This document shows positions 15,788 to 25,737 of a stretch of DNA of 64,000 nucleotides, piece by piece. The stretch's first letter is position 1, and each line of letters begins with the position of its first letter. The notes under the pieces were generated by a model. That model saw only the letters and a list, made by a program, of their open reading frames with translations, searched no databases and had not been told where the DNA came from. The position numbers and the translations under genes are program-made. This stretch comes from CAKMZU01 sp965248335 (GTDB lineage: Bacteria; Pseudomonadota; Gammaproteobacteria; Pseudomonadales; DT-91), in contig CBDFIY010000002.1 of NCBI GenBank assembly GCA_965248335.1, positions 806,001 to 870,000 of the forward strand, in the 5' to 3' direction.

Positions 15788-17017
15788 CAATACTTCGGAC
15801 AGTTTTTTGAACCACTTGAGATGATCTAAGTCTATGAATGTTTTTACTGAAAATAGTTCATGCAAAATTTGATTTCACAGATTTTAGATTCAATGTCCGA
15901 TATTTGCTTACCACAAAAAAATTCATTAGGGCGCTATTGATTACGCTAATGGTATTCCGTGGCAAGGCAAATTTTCGCAATATGAGTCGTTTTTCAAGCT
16001 TGTGCGAGAAAACTTTTAGTCGATGGTATCGTGTATCCTTCGACTTTAAAGCTTTTAATAATCAGCTCATTTTTAGCGAGTTACCGAAAGAAGATGAATG
16101 GATTGCAGCTATAGATGCAAGTTTCGTAAAAAAGAGCGGCAAGTGCACTTCAGGTTTAGGGAACTTCTGGAGCGGTGGTTCAGGCTCCGCTGAAAAAGGA
16201 CTTGAGGTCTCATTGCTTAGCATTGTCCATCTCAAATCAAATACCGCGTATGGGCTGGATGCAAAACAAACCATAGACCAAGAAGGCAAGTCTCGTACTG
16301 ACTTGTATGCAGAGCAGACTGTTGGTATGGCTAAAGCATTAAAAGACAAGGGAATACGTTATATTTCTACGGATAGCTTTTATACGAAGATAAAATATGT
16401 CAACCCTGTTGCCGAAGCAGGTCTTCATATCGTTGGTAAGCTACGCATAGACGCCCGTTTAAAATGGCTCTACGAAGGAGAATATTCTGGCAAGGGGCGC
16501 CCCAAAAAATTCGATGGCAAAGTCGATATAGAAGCTGATCTTTGTCGATTTGAGTATGTAGGAGAGATTCTAGCTGCTATGACACTGCTTACCTATTACA
16601 TGTTAATTTTTAAAAAAGGCGATAAAGAAGGCCGCGCTCTTTTATATTCAACGGACACCAATCTAGCTGCTATGACACTGCTTACCTATTCCAGATTGAG
16701 TTTGTTTTTAGGGACGCCAAACAATACACGGGTCTGATGGATTGCCAGTCTTGCAATGAAGAGGCGATCAACTTTCAACTGAATGCATCCTTTACTGCGC
16801 TAAATTTAATGAAAATTGAAGACAGAAAAACAAAAGGAACACAGGGTGAAACCGTTATATCTATTGCATCATGGAAGCGGCGAAAACTCAATCAGCACAT
16901 GATGCAGAGACTTTTTAACGAGTTAAAAATTGACTTAAATGATAAAAAAGTCAGACAAGTTTATGACAGCATGAGTAACTTCGGGGTTATTGCTGCGTAA
17001 AACTGTCCGAAGTATTG
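15788..17017 (+). mobile_element. IS4-like element (1230 bp), internally damaged
   Basis: Perfect inverted ends: CAATACTTCGGACAGTTTT at the left and its complement at 16999-17017, with the 5-bp duplication ATGAT at 15783-15787 and 17018-17022. A 123-bp stub of another copy is at 4801. It carries one transposase gene that is broken inside. Confidence 0.93.
15838..17000 (+). pseudogene. IS4-like DDE transposase, scrambled and frameshifted
   Basis: The frame from 15838 includes DASFVKKSGKCTSGLGNFW (first Asp) and RYISTDSFYTKIKYVN (second Asp region). A 29-bp segment is then present twice, 16569-16597 and 16662-16690, exactly 93 bp apart. The first copy replaces native codons. Right after the second copy bases are missing, shifting the frame, so the Glu-bearing FQIEFVFRDAKQYTG of the Y-R-E-K region is only read in another frame, which continues as 16737-17000 (MDCQSCNEEAINFQLNASF). 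The Tyr/Arg part of the motif is deleted. The gene is dead. Confidence 0.85.
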
Positions 17018-17833
17018 ATGATACGCACGCTATAAAAGTTAATGTTAAAAATATTAGCGATAATTATTTTTTAGATGGCATTATTTCTGGTGTTACTAAA
17101 GAAAGTAGTATTCCAGATGGAAGGGGCGGTTGGTGGAGATGTCCGAAAAGTAGCTGTACCCGAGAGTTTAAGAGTTTAGAGAATAGAAATAAGCACACGC
17201 TTAAGGTGCATGCACCTACATTTAAAAAAGCAAAGGAACGATTTGCCAAAAAGCAGTTGGATAGATATATCGAATTACTTGACGTCCATTATGTGCCTAG
17301 AATGAAAAAAACAATATTCGCAGAGTCTGAAGGAGAGACTGATAATTCAAATTCTCAAGAAGACAATGCGCAGCTGTTACTTCAGCTTAATCAAGGGAAA
17401 ATTGATATAAATGAAGAAAGCAACCTTGAAGAATATACAATTATCCACGGGGAGGGTGTTGAACCTGATAATCTATTACAAGCGTGTTTCGTAGATATAA
17501 GAGATAAGGTGCTTGGCAACAAGGCCAGTGCAGACGAAAAGAGAATCTATATAACTGAAAAAAAAGAGCGTGGTAGCAAGAGATCAAAATATTTTTACCC
17601 ATGTTTTGAAGCTGGGTGTGATTACGAAGGTAAAACTAAAGCTTCAGGGGCTGCTAAACATGTAGTCTCTCATGATCGCTTTCCCTCCCTTCTCCTTAGT
17701 GTGTTAAAAACAAATCTTGCAAATACCTATAGCTCTATTACCACAAAGCTAGCGAATAAATAATCTTACCAAGATTGAAGCCTTGGTCTGTTTAGCGGTA
17801 TAGTTCGCCCTCCATCCTGCGAGGAGATAAATC

Positions 17834-18964
17834 ATGGCAACTATCACGACAAAAGCAGCTGTAGCATGGGCTGCAGGCGAGCCATTATCCATTGAAACGG
17901 TAGAGCTTGAACGACCGAAGTTCGGCGAAGTTATGGTGCGAATGGTTGCAACGGGCGTATGCCATACTGATGCTTTTACACTCAGTGGCGAAGACCCTGA
18001 AGGTATCTTTCCCTGTATATTAGGTCACGAAGGCGGTGGTATCGTTGAGGAAATTGGCGAGGGTGTTACCAGTGTCGCTGTCGGCGATCATGTTATTCCG
18101 CTTTACACGCCAGAATGCCGTAAATGTAAATTTTGCTTATCCGGTAAAACCAATTTGTGTCAGGCGATTCGAGAAACACAAGGCAAAGGCTTGATGCCCG
18201 ATGGCACAACACGATTTTCAAAAGATGGGCAGCCGATTTATCACTACATGGGCACATCGACTTTTGCGCAGCATACGGTGCTACCCGAAATTTCAGTCGC
18301 AAAAATCAACAAAGACGCGCCTTTAGATAGAGTCTGCTTGCTTGGTTGCGGTATCCCCACAGGCATTGGCGCCGTGCTTAATACAGCTAAAGTTGAAGCG
18401 GGGGCAACTGTTGCCATTTTTGGCTTGGGCGGCGTAGGCTTATCGGCCGTACAGGGCGCCGTATTAGCAAAAGCCTCGCGCATCATGGTGATTGATATCA
18501 ACGAAGACAAATTCGACATGGCCATGCAACTTGGCGCAACCGATTGCATCAACCCCAAGCAATACGATAAGCCAATCCAAGATGTCATTGTTGAGTTAAC
18601 CGATGGCGGTGTTGATTATTCGTTCGAGTGTATTGGTAATGTCAACACCATGCGTGCAGCGCTTGAATGTTGTCATAAAGGCTGGGGCGAATCAACGATT
18701 ATGGGCGTAGCCGGTGCAGGGAAAGAAATCAGTACGCGGCCTTTTCAGTTAGTCACAGGCCGCGTATGGCGAGGCAGTGCCTTTGGTGGCGTGAAAGGCC
18801 GCACCGAGTTACCGGGCTACGTTGAACAATACTTACGCGGTGAGATCAAAATAGATGAAATGGTGACCTACCAATTACCATTAGAAGACATCAATCAAGC
18901 ATTTGATCTTATGCATGACGGTAAATCCATACGGTCGGTGATTATGTATGATAAGAAGGGCTAA
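17834..18964 (+). CDS. frmA: S-(hydroxymethyl)glutathione dehydrogenase (class III alcohol dehydrogenase)
   Basis: A zinc- and NAD-dependent enzyme that oxidises S-hydroxymethylglutathione, the adduct of formaldehyde and glutathione, to S-formylglutathione. The 376 residues include GVCHTDAFTLSGEDPEG and GHEGGGIVEEIG (catalytic zinc), the four-Cys structural zinc site PECRKCKFCLSGKTNLC and the Rossmann motif GLGGVGLSAVQGA. A GAGGAGA ribosome site is 6 bp upstream of the ATG. It is followed 2 bp later by fghA, the next step of the pathway. No frmR-like regulator is nearby. Confidence 0.97.
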   Translation: MATITTKAAVAWAAGEPLSIETVELERPKFGEVMVRMVATGVCHTDAFTLSGEDPEGIFPCILGHEGGGIVEEIGEGVTSVAVGDHVIPLYTPECRKCKFCLSGKTNLCQAIRETQGKGLMPDGTTRFSKDGQPIYHYMGTSTFAQHTVLPEISVAKINKDAPLDRVCLLGCGIPTGIGAVLNTAKVEAGATVAIFGLGGVGLSAVQGAVLAKASRIMVIDINEDKFDMAMQLGATDCINPKQYDKPIQDVIVELTDGGVDYSFECIGNVNTMRAALECCHKGWGESTIMGVAGAGKEISTRPFQLVTGRVWRGSAFGGVKGRTELPGYVEQYLRGEIKIDEMVTYQLPLEDINQAFDLMHDGKSIRSVIMYDKKG

Positions 18965-18966
18965 CT

Positions 18967-19818
18967 ATGAAAGAAATCAGCACAGTCAAGATGTTTGGCG
19001 GCGAGCAAAAACGTTTTAGTCATCCTTCAAGTGTTTGTCAGTGTGATATGACGTTTTCTGTGTATCTCCCGCCGCAAGCAGAGAGCGGAAAGCCGTTACC
19101 TGTGCTTTATTGGTTATCAGGGCTTACCTGTACCGACGAAAACTTTATACAAAAAGCTGGTGCGCAGCAACATGCAGCCGAGCATGGGCTTATTTTGGTG
19201 GCACCTGATACCAGCCCGCGAGGGGAAGAGGTGCCGGATGATGCCGAGGGCGCGTGGGATTTTGGTTTGGGGGCAGGCTTTTATGTCAATGCAACGGAGC
19301 AGCCATGGCGAAAAAACTACCACATGCACGATTACGTGGTAAAAGAGCTGCCTGAGTTGATCGCAGCAAACTTTCAAGTTACTGATAAAAAATCCATTTT
19401 CGGGCATTCCATGGGGGGGCATGGCGCACTAACGATCGCCTTAAATAACCCTTCATCCTATCAATCGGTATCGGCCTTTGCGCCGATCGTTAATCCAATG
19501 AACTGCCCGTGGGGACAAAAAGCATTCACGCATTATCTGGGTGAAGATCAAATGACATGGCGCTCGCATGATACCTGCTGGCTAATTACGCACGCCAATA
19601 TTGCCAAAGAAAAACGATTACCGATCAAGGTCGATCAAGGCACTGCAGATAACTTTCTACAGAATCAGCTCCATACCGAGCGCTTACAAAATGCGTGCGA
19701 TTTAACAGGTTGGCCTTTAACGCTCCAGATGCAAGAAGGCTATGATCACAGTTACTTCTTTATCGCGACCTTTATCGGTGAGCACATGCGTTATCATGCG
19801 GATTATCTTACTCGTTGA
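18967..19818 (+). CDS. fghA: S-formylglutathione hydrolase
   Basis: An esterase-D-type alpha/beta hydrolase that releases formate and glutathione from S-formylglutathione. The nucleophile motif GHSMGGHGAL is near residue 148, the oxyanion region SGLTCTDENF near 48, and the catalytic His in GYDHSYFFIATFI near 260. The 283 residues are typical. It lies 2 bp after frmA, so the pair completes glutathione-dependent formaldehyde detoxification. Confidence 0.96.
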   Translation: MKEISTVKMFGGEQKRFSHPSSVCQCDMTFSVYLPPQAESGKPLPVLYWLSGLTCTDENFIQKAGAQQHAAEHGLILVAPDTSPRGEEVPDDAEGAWDFGLGAGFYVNATEQPWRKNYHMHDYVVKELPELIAANFQVTDKKSIFGHSMGGHGALTIALNNPSSYQSVSAFAPIVNPMNCPWGQKAFTHYLGEDQMTWRSHDTCWLITHANIAKEKRLPIKVDQGTADNFLQNQLHTERLQNACDLTGWPLTLQMQEGYDHSYFFIATFIGEHMRYHADYLTR

Positions 19819-19870
19819 ATCTACGGTAGCTAATACGCAAGGCCCAAGAGTCAACGCTTTTTACCCAATA

Positions 19871-19994
19871 TACCCATCGGAATTGGAGATGCAAGAAGGC
19901 GGCAAGCGAGCGAATCCCCATGAGCTTACAGTCAGTAAGTGATTGGGGTGAGCGAGCGCGGTCAACGCCCTTGCATCTTCAAGTGTGATGGGTA
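19871..19994 (-). repeat. Palindromic MITE-like element R3 (124 bp, reverse)
   Basis: Same family in the opposite orientation, TA-flanked (19869-19870, 19995-19996). The element frame is open on the minus strand. It lies in the 504-bp gap between fghA and kpsM. The rest of that gap (19995-20322) is AT-rich, shows no gene, and should hold the capsule promoter; no JUMPstart or ops motif was found. Confidence 0.9.
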
Positions 19995-20322
19995 TAAAAC
20001 CATTCATGGGCAGGCTGGGCTTATTACAAGCAAAAGCGATTATTTGAGAACTGTTATCACCTGTCTTTGTGATCCTGTTGATTGTTTTGTGTGCGGCCTT
20101 GTGTAAAATGCGCAGCAACAAATGGATTGAAACAATCAACGCCTTACAGTCGTTTTTACCATTTTTAGCCTCGTTTTATGCCGCTATTTAAGGATGTAGG
20201 GAGAACACTCGCTTCGGATAAAAAAATAATAACGCCAATTAAAATGTGTTAGAGTTCGCGGTTAGTAGAACTAAAAATAATAATAGAATTACTTAGAATA
20301 ACAATAAGTTTAGGAAAGACGC

Positions 20323-21096
20323 GTGCGCAGCAGCTGGCAGATACAACAAGCCGTCGTTAAGGCACTCTTTATACGTGAATTAAAAACACGTTTTGGTACT
20401 TCGCCTTTTGGTTATGCGTGGGCAATTGCTGGCCCGTTCTTTGGCGTTATGGTGATGGTCGTTATTTTTTCGACGATCTCACGCGCGGGCTATCAAGGCA
20501 TACCCTTTGCATTATTCTTCACCCCCGGTTTTCTACTGTTAGGCTTTTTTACCGGCGTGGCAACAGGCGGCTCGGGTGCCATTAATGGCAATAAAGGCTT
20601 GTTTAATTACAAACAAGTCAAACCCTTCGATGCATTTTTGACGCGTACATTACTAGAAACCGTCTTGCTCATTGTCTCCATGGTCTTTATTTATTCCGCG
20701 TATGCGTGGTATGGCTATGACGTGGCGATGCAAGATCCGTTGGTTGTTATTCTCGTTGTGATTTGTCTCAGTGCGCTTGGTTTAGGGCTTTCGATGTGTA
20801 TTGGTAGTTTGGGTCTTTATTTTAAAGATACCGATAAAATTGTTTCTGTCTTGACGCGCCCCTTGTTCTTTGTCTCTTGTGTTATTTATCCCTTGATCGT
20901 TATCCCCGCTAAGTACCATTATTTGTTTTTATGGAATCCGCTGGTTCACGCGATAGAACTGATGCGCGTTGCGTGGTATCCGCATTACATCGCCCCCGGC
21001 GTTGATTTAATGTACCTCTTTACATGCTCATTAGGCTGTTTGTTTTTAGGGATGCTGTCCTATCGGCGTAATTGGCAAAAGATGGTGGCCTCGTGA
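20323..21096 (+). CDS. kpsM: Capsular polysaccharide ABC exporter, permease
   Basis: An inner-membrane permease of the ABC-2 type that moves capsular polysaccharide across the membrane with KpsT. It has 257 residues, six predicted helices and the family's N-terminal amphipathic segment with RELKTRFGTSPFGYAWAI. A GTG start is chosen because AGGAAAG lies 7 bp upstream and it begins the conserved domain correctly. The stop overlaps the kpsT start. First gene of the kpsMTEDF operon. Confidence 0.93.
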   Translation: MRSSWQIQQAVVKALFIRELKTRFGTSPFGYAWAIAGPFFGVMVMVVIFSTISRAGYQGIPFALFFTPGFLLLGFFTGVATGGSGAINGNKGLFNYKQVKPFDAFLTRTLLETVLLIVSMVFIYSAYAWYGYDVAMQDPLVVILVVICLSALGLGLSMCIGSLGLYFKDTDKIVSVLTRPLFFVSCVIYPLIVIPAKYHYLFLWNPLVHAIELMRVAWYPHYIAPGVDLMYLFTCSLGCLFLGMLSYRRNWQKMVAS

Positions 21097-21764
21097 TTCG
21101 ATTAGAGAATGTCACGAAATATTACCCGACGCGATCGGGGCGACATTACATCTTAAAAAATGTGAGTGCGACCCTGCCCGAAGGAAAAAACATCGGCGTA
21201 TTCGGTCGGAACGGCACAGGTAAATCGACGCTCTTACGGCTTTTAGGCGGCATTGATTTCCCTAGCGAAGGCAAGATCAGCATTAAAGGCAGTATTTCTT
21301 GGCCAATGGGGTTAGGAAGTGGCATGCAAGGCAGCCTGACGGGTCGCGAGAATGCCAAATTTGTGTGCCGTATTTATGGTGATTCCGAAAAGGTCACGAA
21401 AGAAAAAATACAATTTATTCATGAATTTTCAGAACTAGGCGATTTCTTTGATGAGCCGATAAAAGGCTATTCGAGCGGTATGCGGTCGCGCTTAACATTC
21501 GGTATCAGCATGGCCTTTGATTTTGATTATTACTTGATGGATGAGATTACGGCTGTCGGCGATGCACGCTTTAAACACAAAGCAAAAGCCGCCCTCGATA
21601 AAAAACGTGAGACATCCAATGTTATCTTTGTGTCACACAGTATTAGTGAGATTAAACGTATTTGCGATGTCGGTATTTATATCGAAGATGGGCAGATAAA
21701 AATATATAACGATTTGAATGAAGCGGCTAAGCGTTATCAGCAGATGATAAAGGGTAACGGATGA
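21093..21764 (+). CDS. kpsT: Capsular polysaccharide ABC exporter, ATPase
   Basis: The ATP-binding partner of KpsM. Walker A FGRNGTGKSTLL is near residue 40, the signature region is YSSGMRSRLTFGISMA, and the Walker B segment is YYLMDEITAVGD, where KpsT-type proteins read this instead of a classical LDEP. The start is taken as GTG 21093 (MIRLENVTKYYP), overlapping the kpsM stop by 4 bp; a TTG 21 bp upstream would add a non-conserved extension. 223 residues. It overlaps kpsE by 4 bp, so the three are translationally coupled. Confidence 0.94.
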   Translation: MIRLENVTKYYPTRSGRHYILKNVSATLPEGKNIGVFGRNGTGKSTLLRLLGGIDFPSEGKISIKGSISWPMGLGSGMQGSLTGRENAKFVCRIYGDSEKVTKEKIQFIHEFSELGDFFDEPIKGYSSGMRSRLTFGISMAFDFDYYLMDEITAVGDARFKHKAKAALDKKRETSNVIFVSHSISEIKRICDVGIYIEDGQIKIYNDLNEAAKRYQQMIKGNG

Positions 21765-23122
21765 ACGATACAGTAGAAGAAAAGAAACCTGTAGAAAATA
21801 CAGAGAAAAAAATGGACGATCAGGCAAAGAAACCAAGGCCCCAGCCGCAACAAGCGAAGGCGCCTGAGAATAAAGCCAACAATCAGCCAAAAAACAAACC
21901 CAAGAAGAAAAAACAAACGCTGAAATCCAAGGTAAAGGCGACGCTAGAAAAAAATAACCTGCCGTTTTTGACCTCGATGCCTGCGTTTAATAAATTTTGC
22001 AAACGCCACTTCAAACGCACAGTTAAAGTCTCCCGAAAAAAAAGCTTCTTGGTGATTGTAGGTATCCCTTGGGCACTGGTGGCGGTGTATTACCTGCTGT
22101 TTGCGGCTAATTTTTATGTGAGCTCAGCCAGCTTTATGATCAAAGATGCCAGTAATCAAGCCGCCTCTGCCGGTGCCGGTGTGACACTCGCCGCCATTGC
22201 TGGCTTCTCCTCACAAAACGACGAGCATATCTTGAATGAACATATTTTATCCGTCGATATGCTGAAGTACCTCGATGAAGACGTGAATATCAAAACCCAT
22301 TTTAGCCAACATGCGGATGCCGATTGGGTATCTCGCTTAAGTCCTGATGCCAGCCAAGAAGATTTTTTATCGTACTACCAGGATTTATTAAAAATCCATT
22401 ACAACGAGCTCAGTGGTTTGTTGACGGTAGAAGTTAAATCGTACGATGCGGCTTATTCAAAAACACTGCTCGAAGCCATCTTGCAGCGCAGCGAAAACTT
22501 AGTGAATAACAAAAGCCGAGAACTGGCAAACTCACAACTTAGCTTTGTACAAGAAGAAATAGAAGCCAGTGCGAACCGCTTAGTCAAAGCGCGACAAGCA
22601 CTGATCAGTTTTCAAGATAACAACAAACTCTTTAACCCTGAGCAGCAAGGGCAAACCGTGAGCAGTATCATCTCCGGCCTCGAAGGGGAGCTGGCGACCA
22701 CCGAAGCAGAAAAAAGACGGCTACTCTCCTATCAGCGTAAAGATGCCCCCAATGTGGTGACATTGAAAGGTAAAATCGACAGCTTAAAGGCACAGATATC
22801 GCACGAAAGCACTCGCCTCGTTAAAAGCGGCAAGCAAAAAGAAAAAACCATCAACGAAGTGTATGGCGATTACAAAGAGCTAGAGCTTGAAGTGGAAGTG
22901 GCGCAAATGACGTACATGTCGGCGCTGACGGCGTTAGAAGGCGCAAGAATAGAAGCCAGCCGAAAGCTTAAGCACTTAGTCGTCATCAACGAGCCCTATG
23001 TGGCCGAAGAAGCTCTTTACCCACAAAAACTCTACAACCTGCTTACCTTGGCCGTTATCTTATTGATGGTATTTGGTATTTTTCGTATGGCCGCGACCAC
23101 TATCAAGGAGCATTTGGATTAA
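21761..23122 (+). CDS. kpsE: Capsule export inner-membrane/periplasmic adaptor
   Basis: A polysaccharide co-polymerase-like protein of the Wzz/KpsE group that spans the periplasm between the KpsMT transporter and KpsD. 453 residues: a Lys/Pro/Gln-rich cytoplasmic extension (1-65, longer than usual), transmembrane helix 1 (FLVIVGIPWALVAVYYLLFA, about 88-107), a large periplasmic part with long coiled coils (about 240-380), and helix 2 near the C-terminus (YNLLTLAVILLMVFGIFRM). The stop is followed one base later by the kpsD start. Confidence 0.92.
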   Translation: MNDTVEEKKPVENTEKKMDDQAKKPRPQPQQAKAPENKANNQPKNKPKKKKQTLKSKVKATLEKNNLPFLTSMPAFNKFCKRHFKRTVKVSRKKSFLVIVGIPWALVAVYYLLFAANFYVSSASFMIKDASNQAASAGAGVTLAAIAGFSSQNDEHILNEHILSVDMLKYLDEDVNIKTHFSQHADADWVSRLSPDASQEDFLSYYQDLLKIHYNELSGLLTVEVKSYDAAYSKTLLEAILQRSENLVNNKSRELANSQLSFVQEEIEASANRLVKARQALISFQDNNKLFNPEQQGQTVSSIISGLEGELATTEAEKRRLLSYQRKDAPNVVTLKGKIDSLKAQISHESTRLVKSGKQKEKTINEVYGDYKELELEVEVAQMTYMSALTALEGARIEASRKLKHLVVINEPYVAEEALYPQKLYNLLTLAVILLMVFGIFRMAATTIKEHLD

Positions 23123-23123
23123 T

Positions 23124-24713
23124 ATGATGCGACAAATTAGTTTTATTGTTTTCAGTTTTCTGCTTGTATTAACCGCGCATGCGCAAGTGATCGAAGAGCG
23201 AGAAGATGCCACCGTCTTCGGCCAAAACCTCTTTACTGGCGGCTTTGGTAGCAGCTCATTTCAGGGTTTTAACCCCAACTATGTGATCGGTGTGGGCGAT
23301 ATCATCAACTTGCAGTTATGGGGCGGGTACGAAGTGGCCACAAAATTAACGGTTGATGCGCAAGGCAATGTGTTTATCCCGAATATTGGCCCGGTGCGAT
23401 TACAAGGCACCACCAACAAAGACCTGAATAAAGTCATCGCCCAAAAAGTTGCCAGTGTGTATCAGCGCAATGTAAAGCTGTATGCCAATCTCGATGCCTC
23501 GCAACCGGTGCAGCTATACGTGACGGGTTTTGTCAAAAAGCCGGGGCTTTATGGGGGCTTATCTTCGGATTCGATACTCAGTTATCTCGAAAAATCCGGC
23601 GGTATCAACCCAGAAAGCGGCAGTTACCTCAATATACAGCTGAAGCGTAACAACCAATTGATCAATGAATACAACCTGTACGATTTCATCCTGAATGGGC
23701 ACATCAAGCAACAGCAGCTGCACGATGGTGATGTATTAGTGGTTGGCCCAAGGCAGAGCAACGTCACCTTTGACGGGTTAGTTGAAAACCCCGTACAGCT
23801 TGAATTTGAAGATAAAAGTATCAAGTTAAATAAAGCATTGGATATTATTGGCTTATTGCCCGAAGCAACACATGCGCGTATTACACGCAGAAATGGCATA
23901 AAAAATGAAGTGGAATACATTCCGCTTAATACAAATACAGCGATTGAGTTATTTAATGGCGATACGCTCGATATCGTCAGCGATAAGCCCACAGGAACCA
24001 TTGTGGTTTTTGTGGAGGGCGAGCATCGAGGCCGTGCGGAGTATGTGCTGCCTTATGGCGCAGATTTGGATAGTTTAATGGCAAAAATAGAAACCTCCAA
24101 TAATTCTATGCTTAACGCGTTACAGCTTTATCGTGAAGATGTTGCCACACGACAAAAAGAAATGATCGAGCTTAAATTGCAGAAGCTCGAAGATGCCACT
24201 TACTCTGCACGATCGAGCACCATTGGTGTAGCCAAACTGCGTGCAAGCGATGCAAAAATTATCGATGAATTTATCAAGCGAGCCAGAGATATAGAACCTC
24301 TTGGTTTGGTCGTTATGGGAGATAACCCCTTAAAAAGCGGCATTACGTTAAAAAATAAAGATCGTATCTTCATCCCCTCAAGAAGCTTGTTGATACAAGT
24401 GAACGGAGAGGTTATGTTTCCCAGCGCTACCGTTTGGCGTGATGATGCCACCATTTATGATTACATCGAAGCCGCGGGTGGTTTTACGCAAAAGAAAGGT
24501 CATAGCCGCGTACTCGTGATGAAACAAAACGGCGAAATCATTAATTACGCCGATAGCATGGGTAAAATAAAAAGCAAACGATCGCGGCTTTCTCCGGGTG
24601 ATGAAGTGTTAGTATTGCCGCAGGTGGATAACAAGACGATGCAGTTTGCGATGGATTTATCGCAGATTATTTATCAGATTGCACTGGTGGCTAAAGTGGC
24701 GTTGTTGTTTTAA
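23124..24713 (+). CDS. kpsD: Capsule polysaccharide export lipoprotein-type channel protein
   Basis: Periplasmic/outer-membrane export protein of the Wza/KpsD family, 529 residues. The start is set at ATG 23124 because a signal peptide follows (QISFIVFSFLLVLTAHA before QVIEE); an in-frame ATG 51 bp upstream lies inside kpsE. It has a polysaccharide export domain (VIGVGDIINLQLWGGYE, about 52-68), SLBB-type repeats with VTGFVKKPGLYGGLSSDS and VNGEVMFPSATVWRDD, and a C-terminal hydrophobic segment. No lipobox Cys is seen at the cleavage site, as in KpsD rather than Wza. Confidence 0.93.
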   Translation: MMRQISFIVFSFLLVLTAHAQVIEEREDATVFGQNLFTGGFGSSSFQGFNPNYVIGVGDIINLQLWGGYEVATKLTVDAQGNVFIPNIGPVRLQGTTNKDLNKVIAQKVASVYQRNVKLYANLDASQPVQLYVTGFVKKPGLYGGLSSDSILSYLEKSGGINPESGSYLNIQLKRNNQLINEYNLYDFILNGHIKQQQLHDGDVLVVGPRQSNVTFDGLVENPVQLEFEDKSIKLNKALDIIGLLPEATHARITRRNGIKNEVEYIPLNTNTAIELFNGDTLDIVSDKPTGTIVVFVEGEHRGRAEYVLPYGADLDSLMAKIETSNNSMLNALQLYREDVATRQKEMIELKLQKLEDATYSARSSTIGVAKLRASDAKIIDEFIKRARDIEPLGLVVMGDNPLKSGITLKNKDRIFIPSRSLLIQVNGEVMFPSATVWRDDATIYDYIEAAGGFTQKKGHSRVLVMKQNGEIINYADSMGKIKSKRSRLSPGDEVLVLPQVDNKTMQFAMDLSQIIYQIALVAKVALLF

Positions 24714-24762
24714 AGATAACTTTTTATAAAAAATTCGAAACGTTTAATAAATTTGAGAAAGA

Positions 24763-25737
24763 ATGAATAACCTAGCAGAAGTATCTTCCCATAAGGTTAT
24801 CGATGACAGTATATCGATTGTTAAAGGTTGCCTGATTGAAAAAGCGAGAGCTTTAGAGTGGCTGGTAGAAAATATCGACGAAGCCGTCAATCATGCGATT
24901 GATACCATGTATCATTGCGAGGGCCATGTGATCATCTCCGGCATGGGTAAATCCGGTATTATCGGCAAAAAAATCGCAGCGACACTGGCTTCTACAGGTA
25001 CGCCGAGCTTTTTTGTACACCCAGCTGAAGCCTACCATGGTGACTTGGGCATGATTCGCCCCAAAGATGTTGTTCTTTTGATATCGAACAGCGGCGAGAC
25101 AGATGAGGTGATTAAATTATTACCCAGCCTAAAACGTTTTGGTAATAAAATCATATCGATCGTCAACAACCCAGAATCTACCTTGGGTACAAACTCAGAC
25201 ATCATGTTAGATATTCATGTCGAAAAAGAAATTTGCCCTAATAATCTTGCGCCAACGACCTCTACGACGATAACACTTGCACTTGCAGATTCGCTTGCCG
25301 TTGCGTTGATGAAAAAACGTAACTTTCAACCAGAAGAGTTTGCTGTTTATCATCCGGGTGGGAGTTTGGGGCGTCGACTTCTTACTAAAGTTAAGGACGA
25401 GATGCTGACGAAAAACTTGCCATTTGTTTCCTCTGATTGTTCGTTAAAAGAAGTTCTTTTTACCATGACGGAATCTAAGCTAGGCGTTGCCATAGTTATG
25501 GATGGTGAGGTATTGAAAGGTATTATCTCGGATGGAGACCTGCGTCGTGCCTTATTGAATAGTATGGATATTGAATCAATAGAGGCGAAAGATATTATGA
25601 CATATAACCCAGTTGTTATAGATGAAAACGTCATGCTTTCTGAAGCAGAAAAGGTAATGAAAAATAATCATATTAAATATGTTTTGGTAAATGACAAAAG
25701 CTCAGATATGAAGGGTATATTAGAATATTATTTGTAG
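24763..25737 (+). CDS. kpsF: Arabinose-5-phosphate isomerase (capsule type)
   Basis: Interconverts ribulose-5-phosphate and arabinose-5-phosphate, the first step towards Kdo, which in group 2-type capsules links the polysaccharide to its lipid anchor. It has an N-terminal SIS domain with GHVIISGMGKSGIIGKKIA and SNSGETDEVIKLLP, then two CBS domains (from about residue 205). 324 residues. Its place in the kps cluster favours kpsF over the chromosomal paralogue kdsD. It is 49 bp downstream of kpsD. Confidence 0.92.
   Translation: MNNLAEVSSHKVIDDSISIVKGCLIEKARALEWLVENIDEAVNHAIDTMYHCEGHVIISGMGKSGIIGKKIAATLASTGTPSFFVHPAEAYHGDLGMIRPKDVVLLISNSGETDEVIKLLPSLKRFGNKIISIVNNPESTLGTNSDIMLDIHVEKEICPNNLAPTTSTTITLALADSLAVALMKKRNFQPEEFAVYHPGGSLGRRLLTKVKDEMLTKNLPFVSSDCSLKEVLFTMTESKLGVAIVMDGEVLKGIISDGDLRRALLNSMDIESIEAKDIMTYNPVVIDENVMLSEAEKVMKNNHIKYVLVNDKSSDMKGILEYYL

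Larger units (their letters stand above)
15710..17763 (+). pseudogene. Exported C2H2 zinc-finger protein gene split by an IS4-like element
   Basis: Removing the element at 15788-17017 and one ATGAT copy joins ATG 15710 (behind AGGA) to the downstream frame, giving about 272 residues: N-terminal signal/anchor MNTLNFFVQICVISFLFFII, then two finger-like motifs. Finger 1 is RCPKSSCTREF...NKHTLKVH (Cys-x4-Cys-x12-His-x4-His, around residue 60) and finger 2 is YPCFEAGCDYEG...AKHVVSH (Cys-x4-Cys-x13-His-x3-His, near the C-terminus), separated by an acidic region. C2H2 spacing of this kind is eukaryote-like. A remaining frame starting at a TTG inside the element (16990) could still give a leaderless product. 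The function is unknown. Confidence 0.7.

Noticed and set aside
20000..20322. JUMPstart/ops element in front of the capsule operon
   Set aside because: No GGCGGTAGCGT-type ops or wider JUMPstart motif could be found, so RfaH-type control is not supported.
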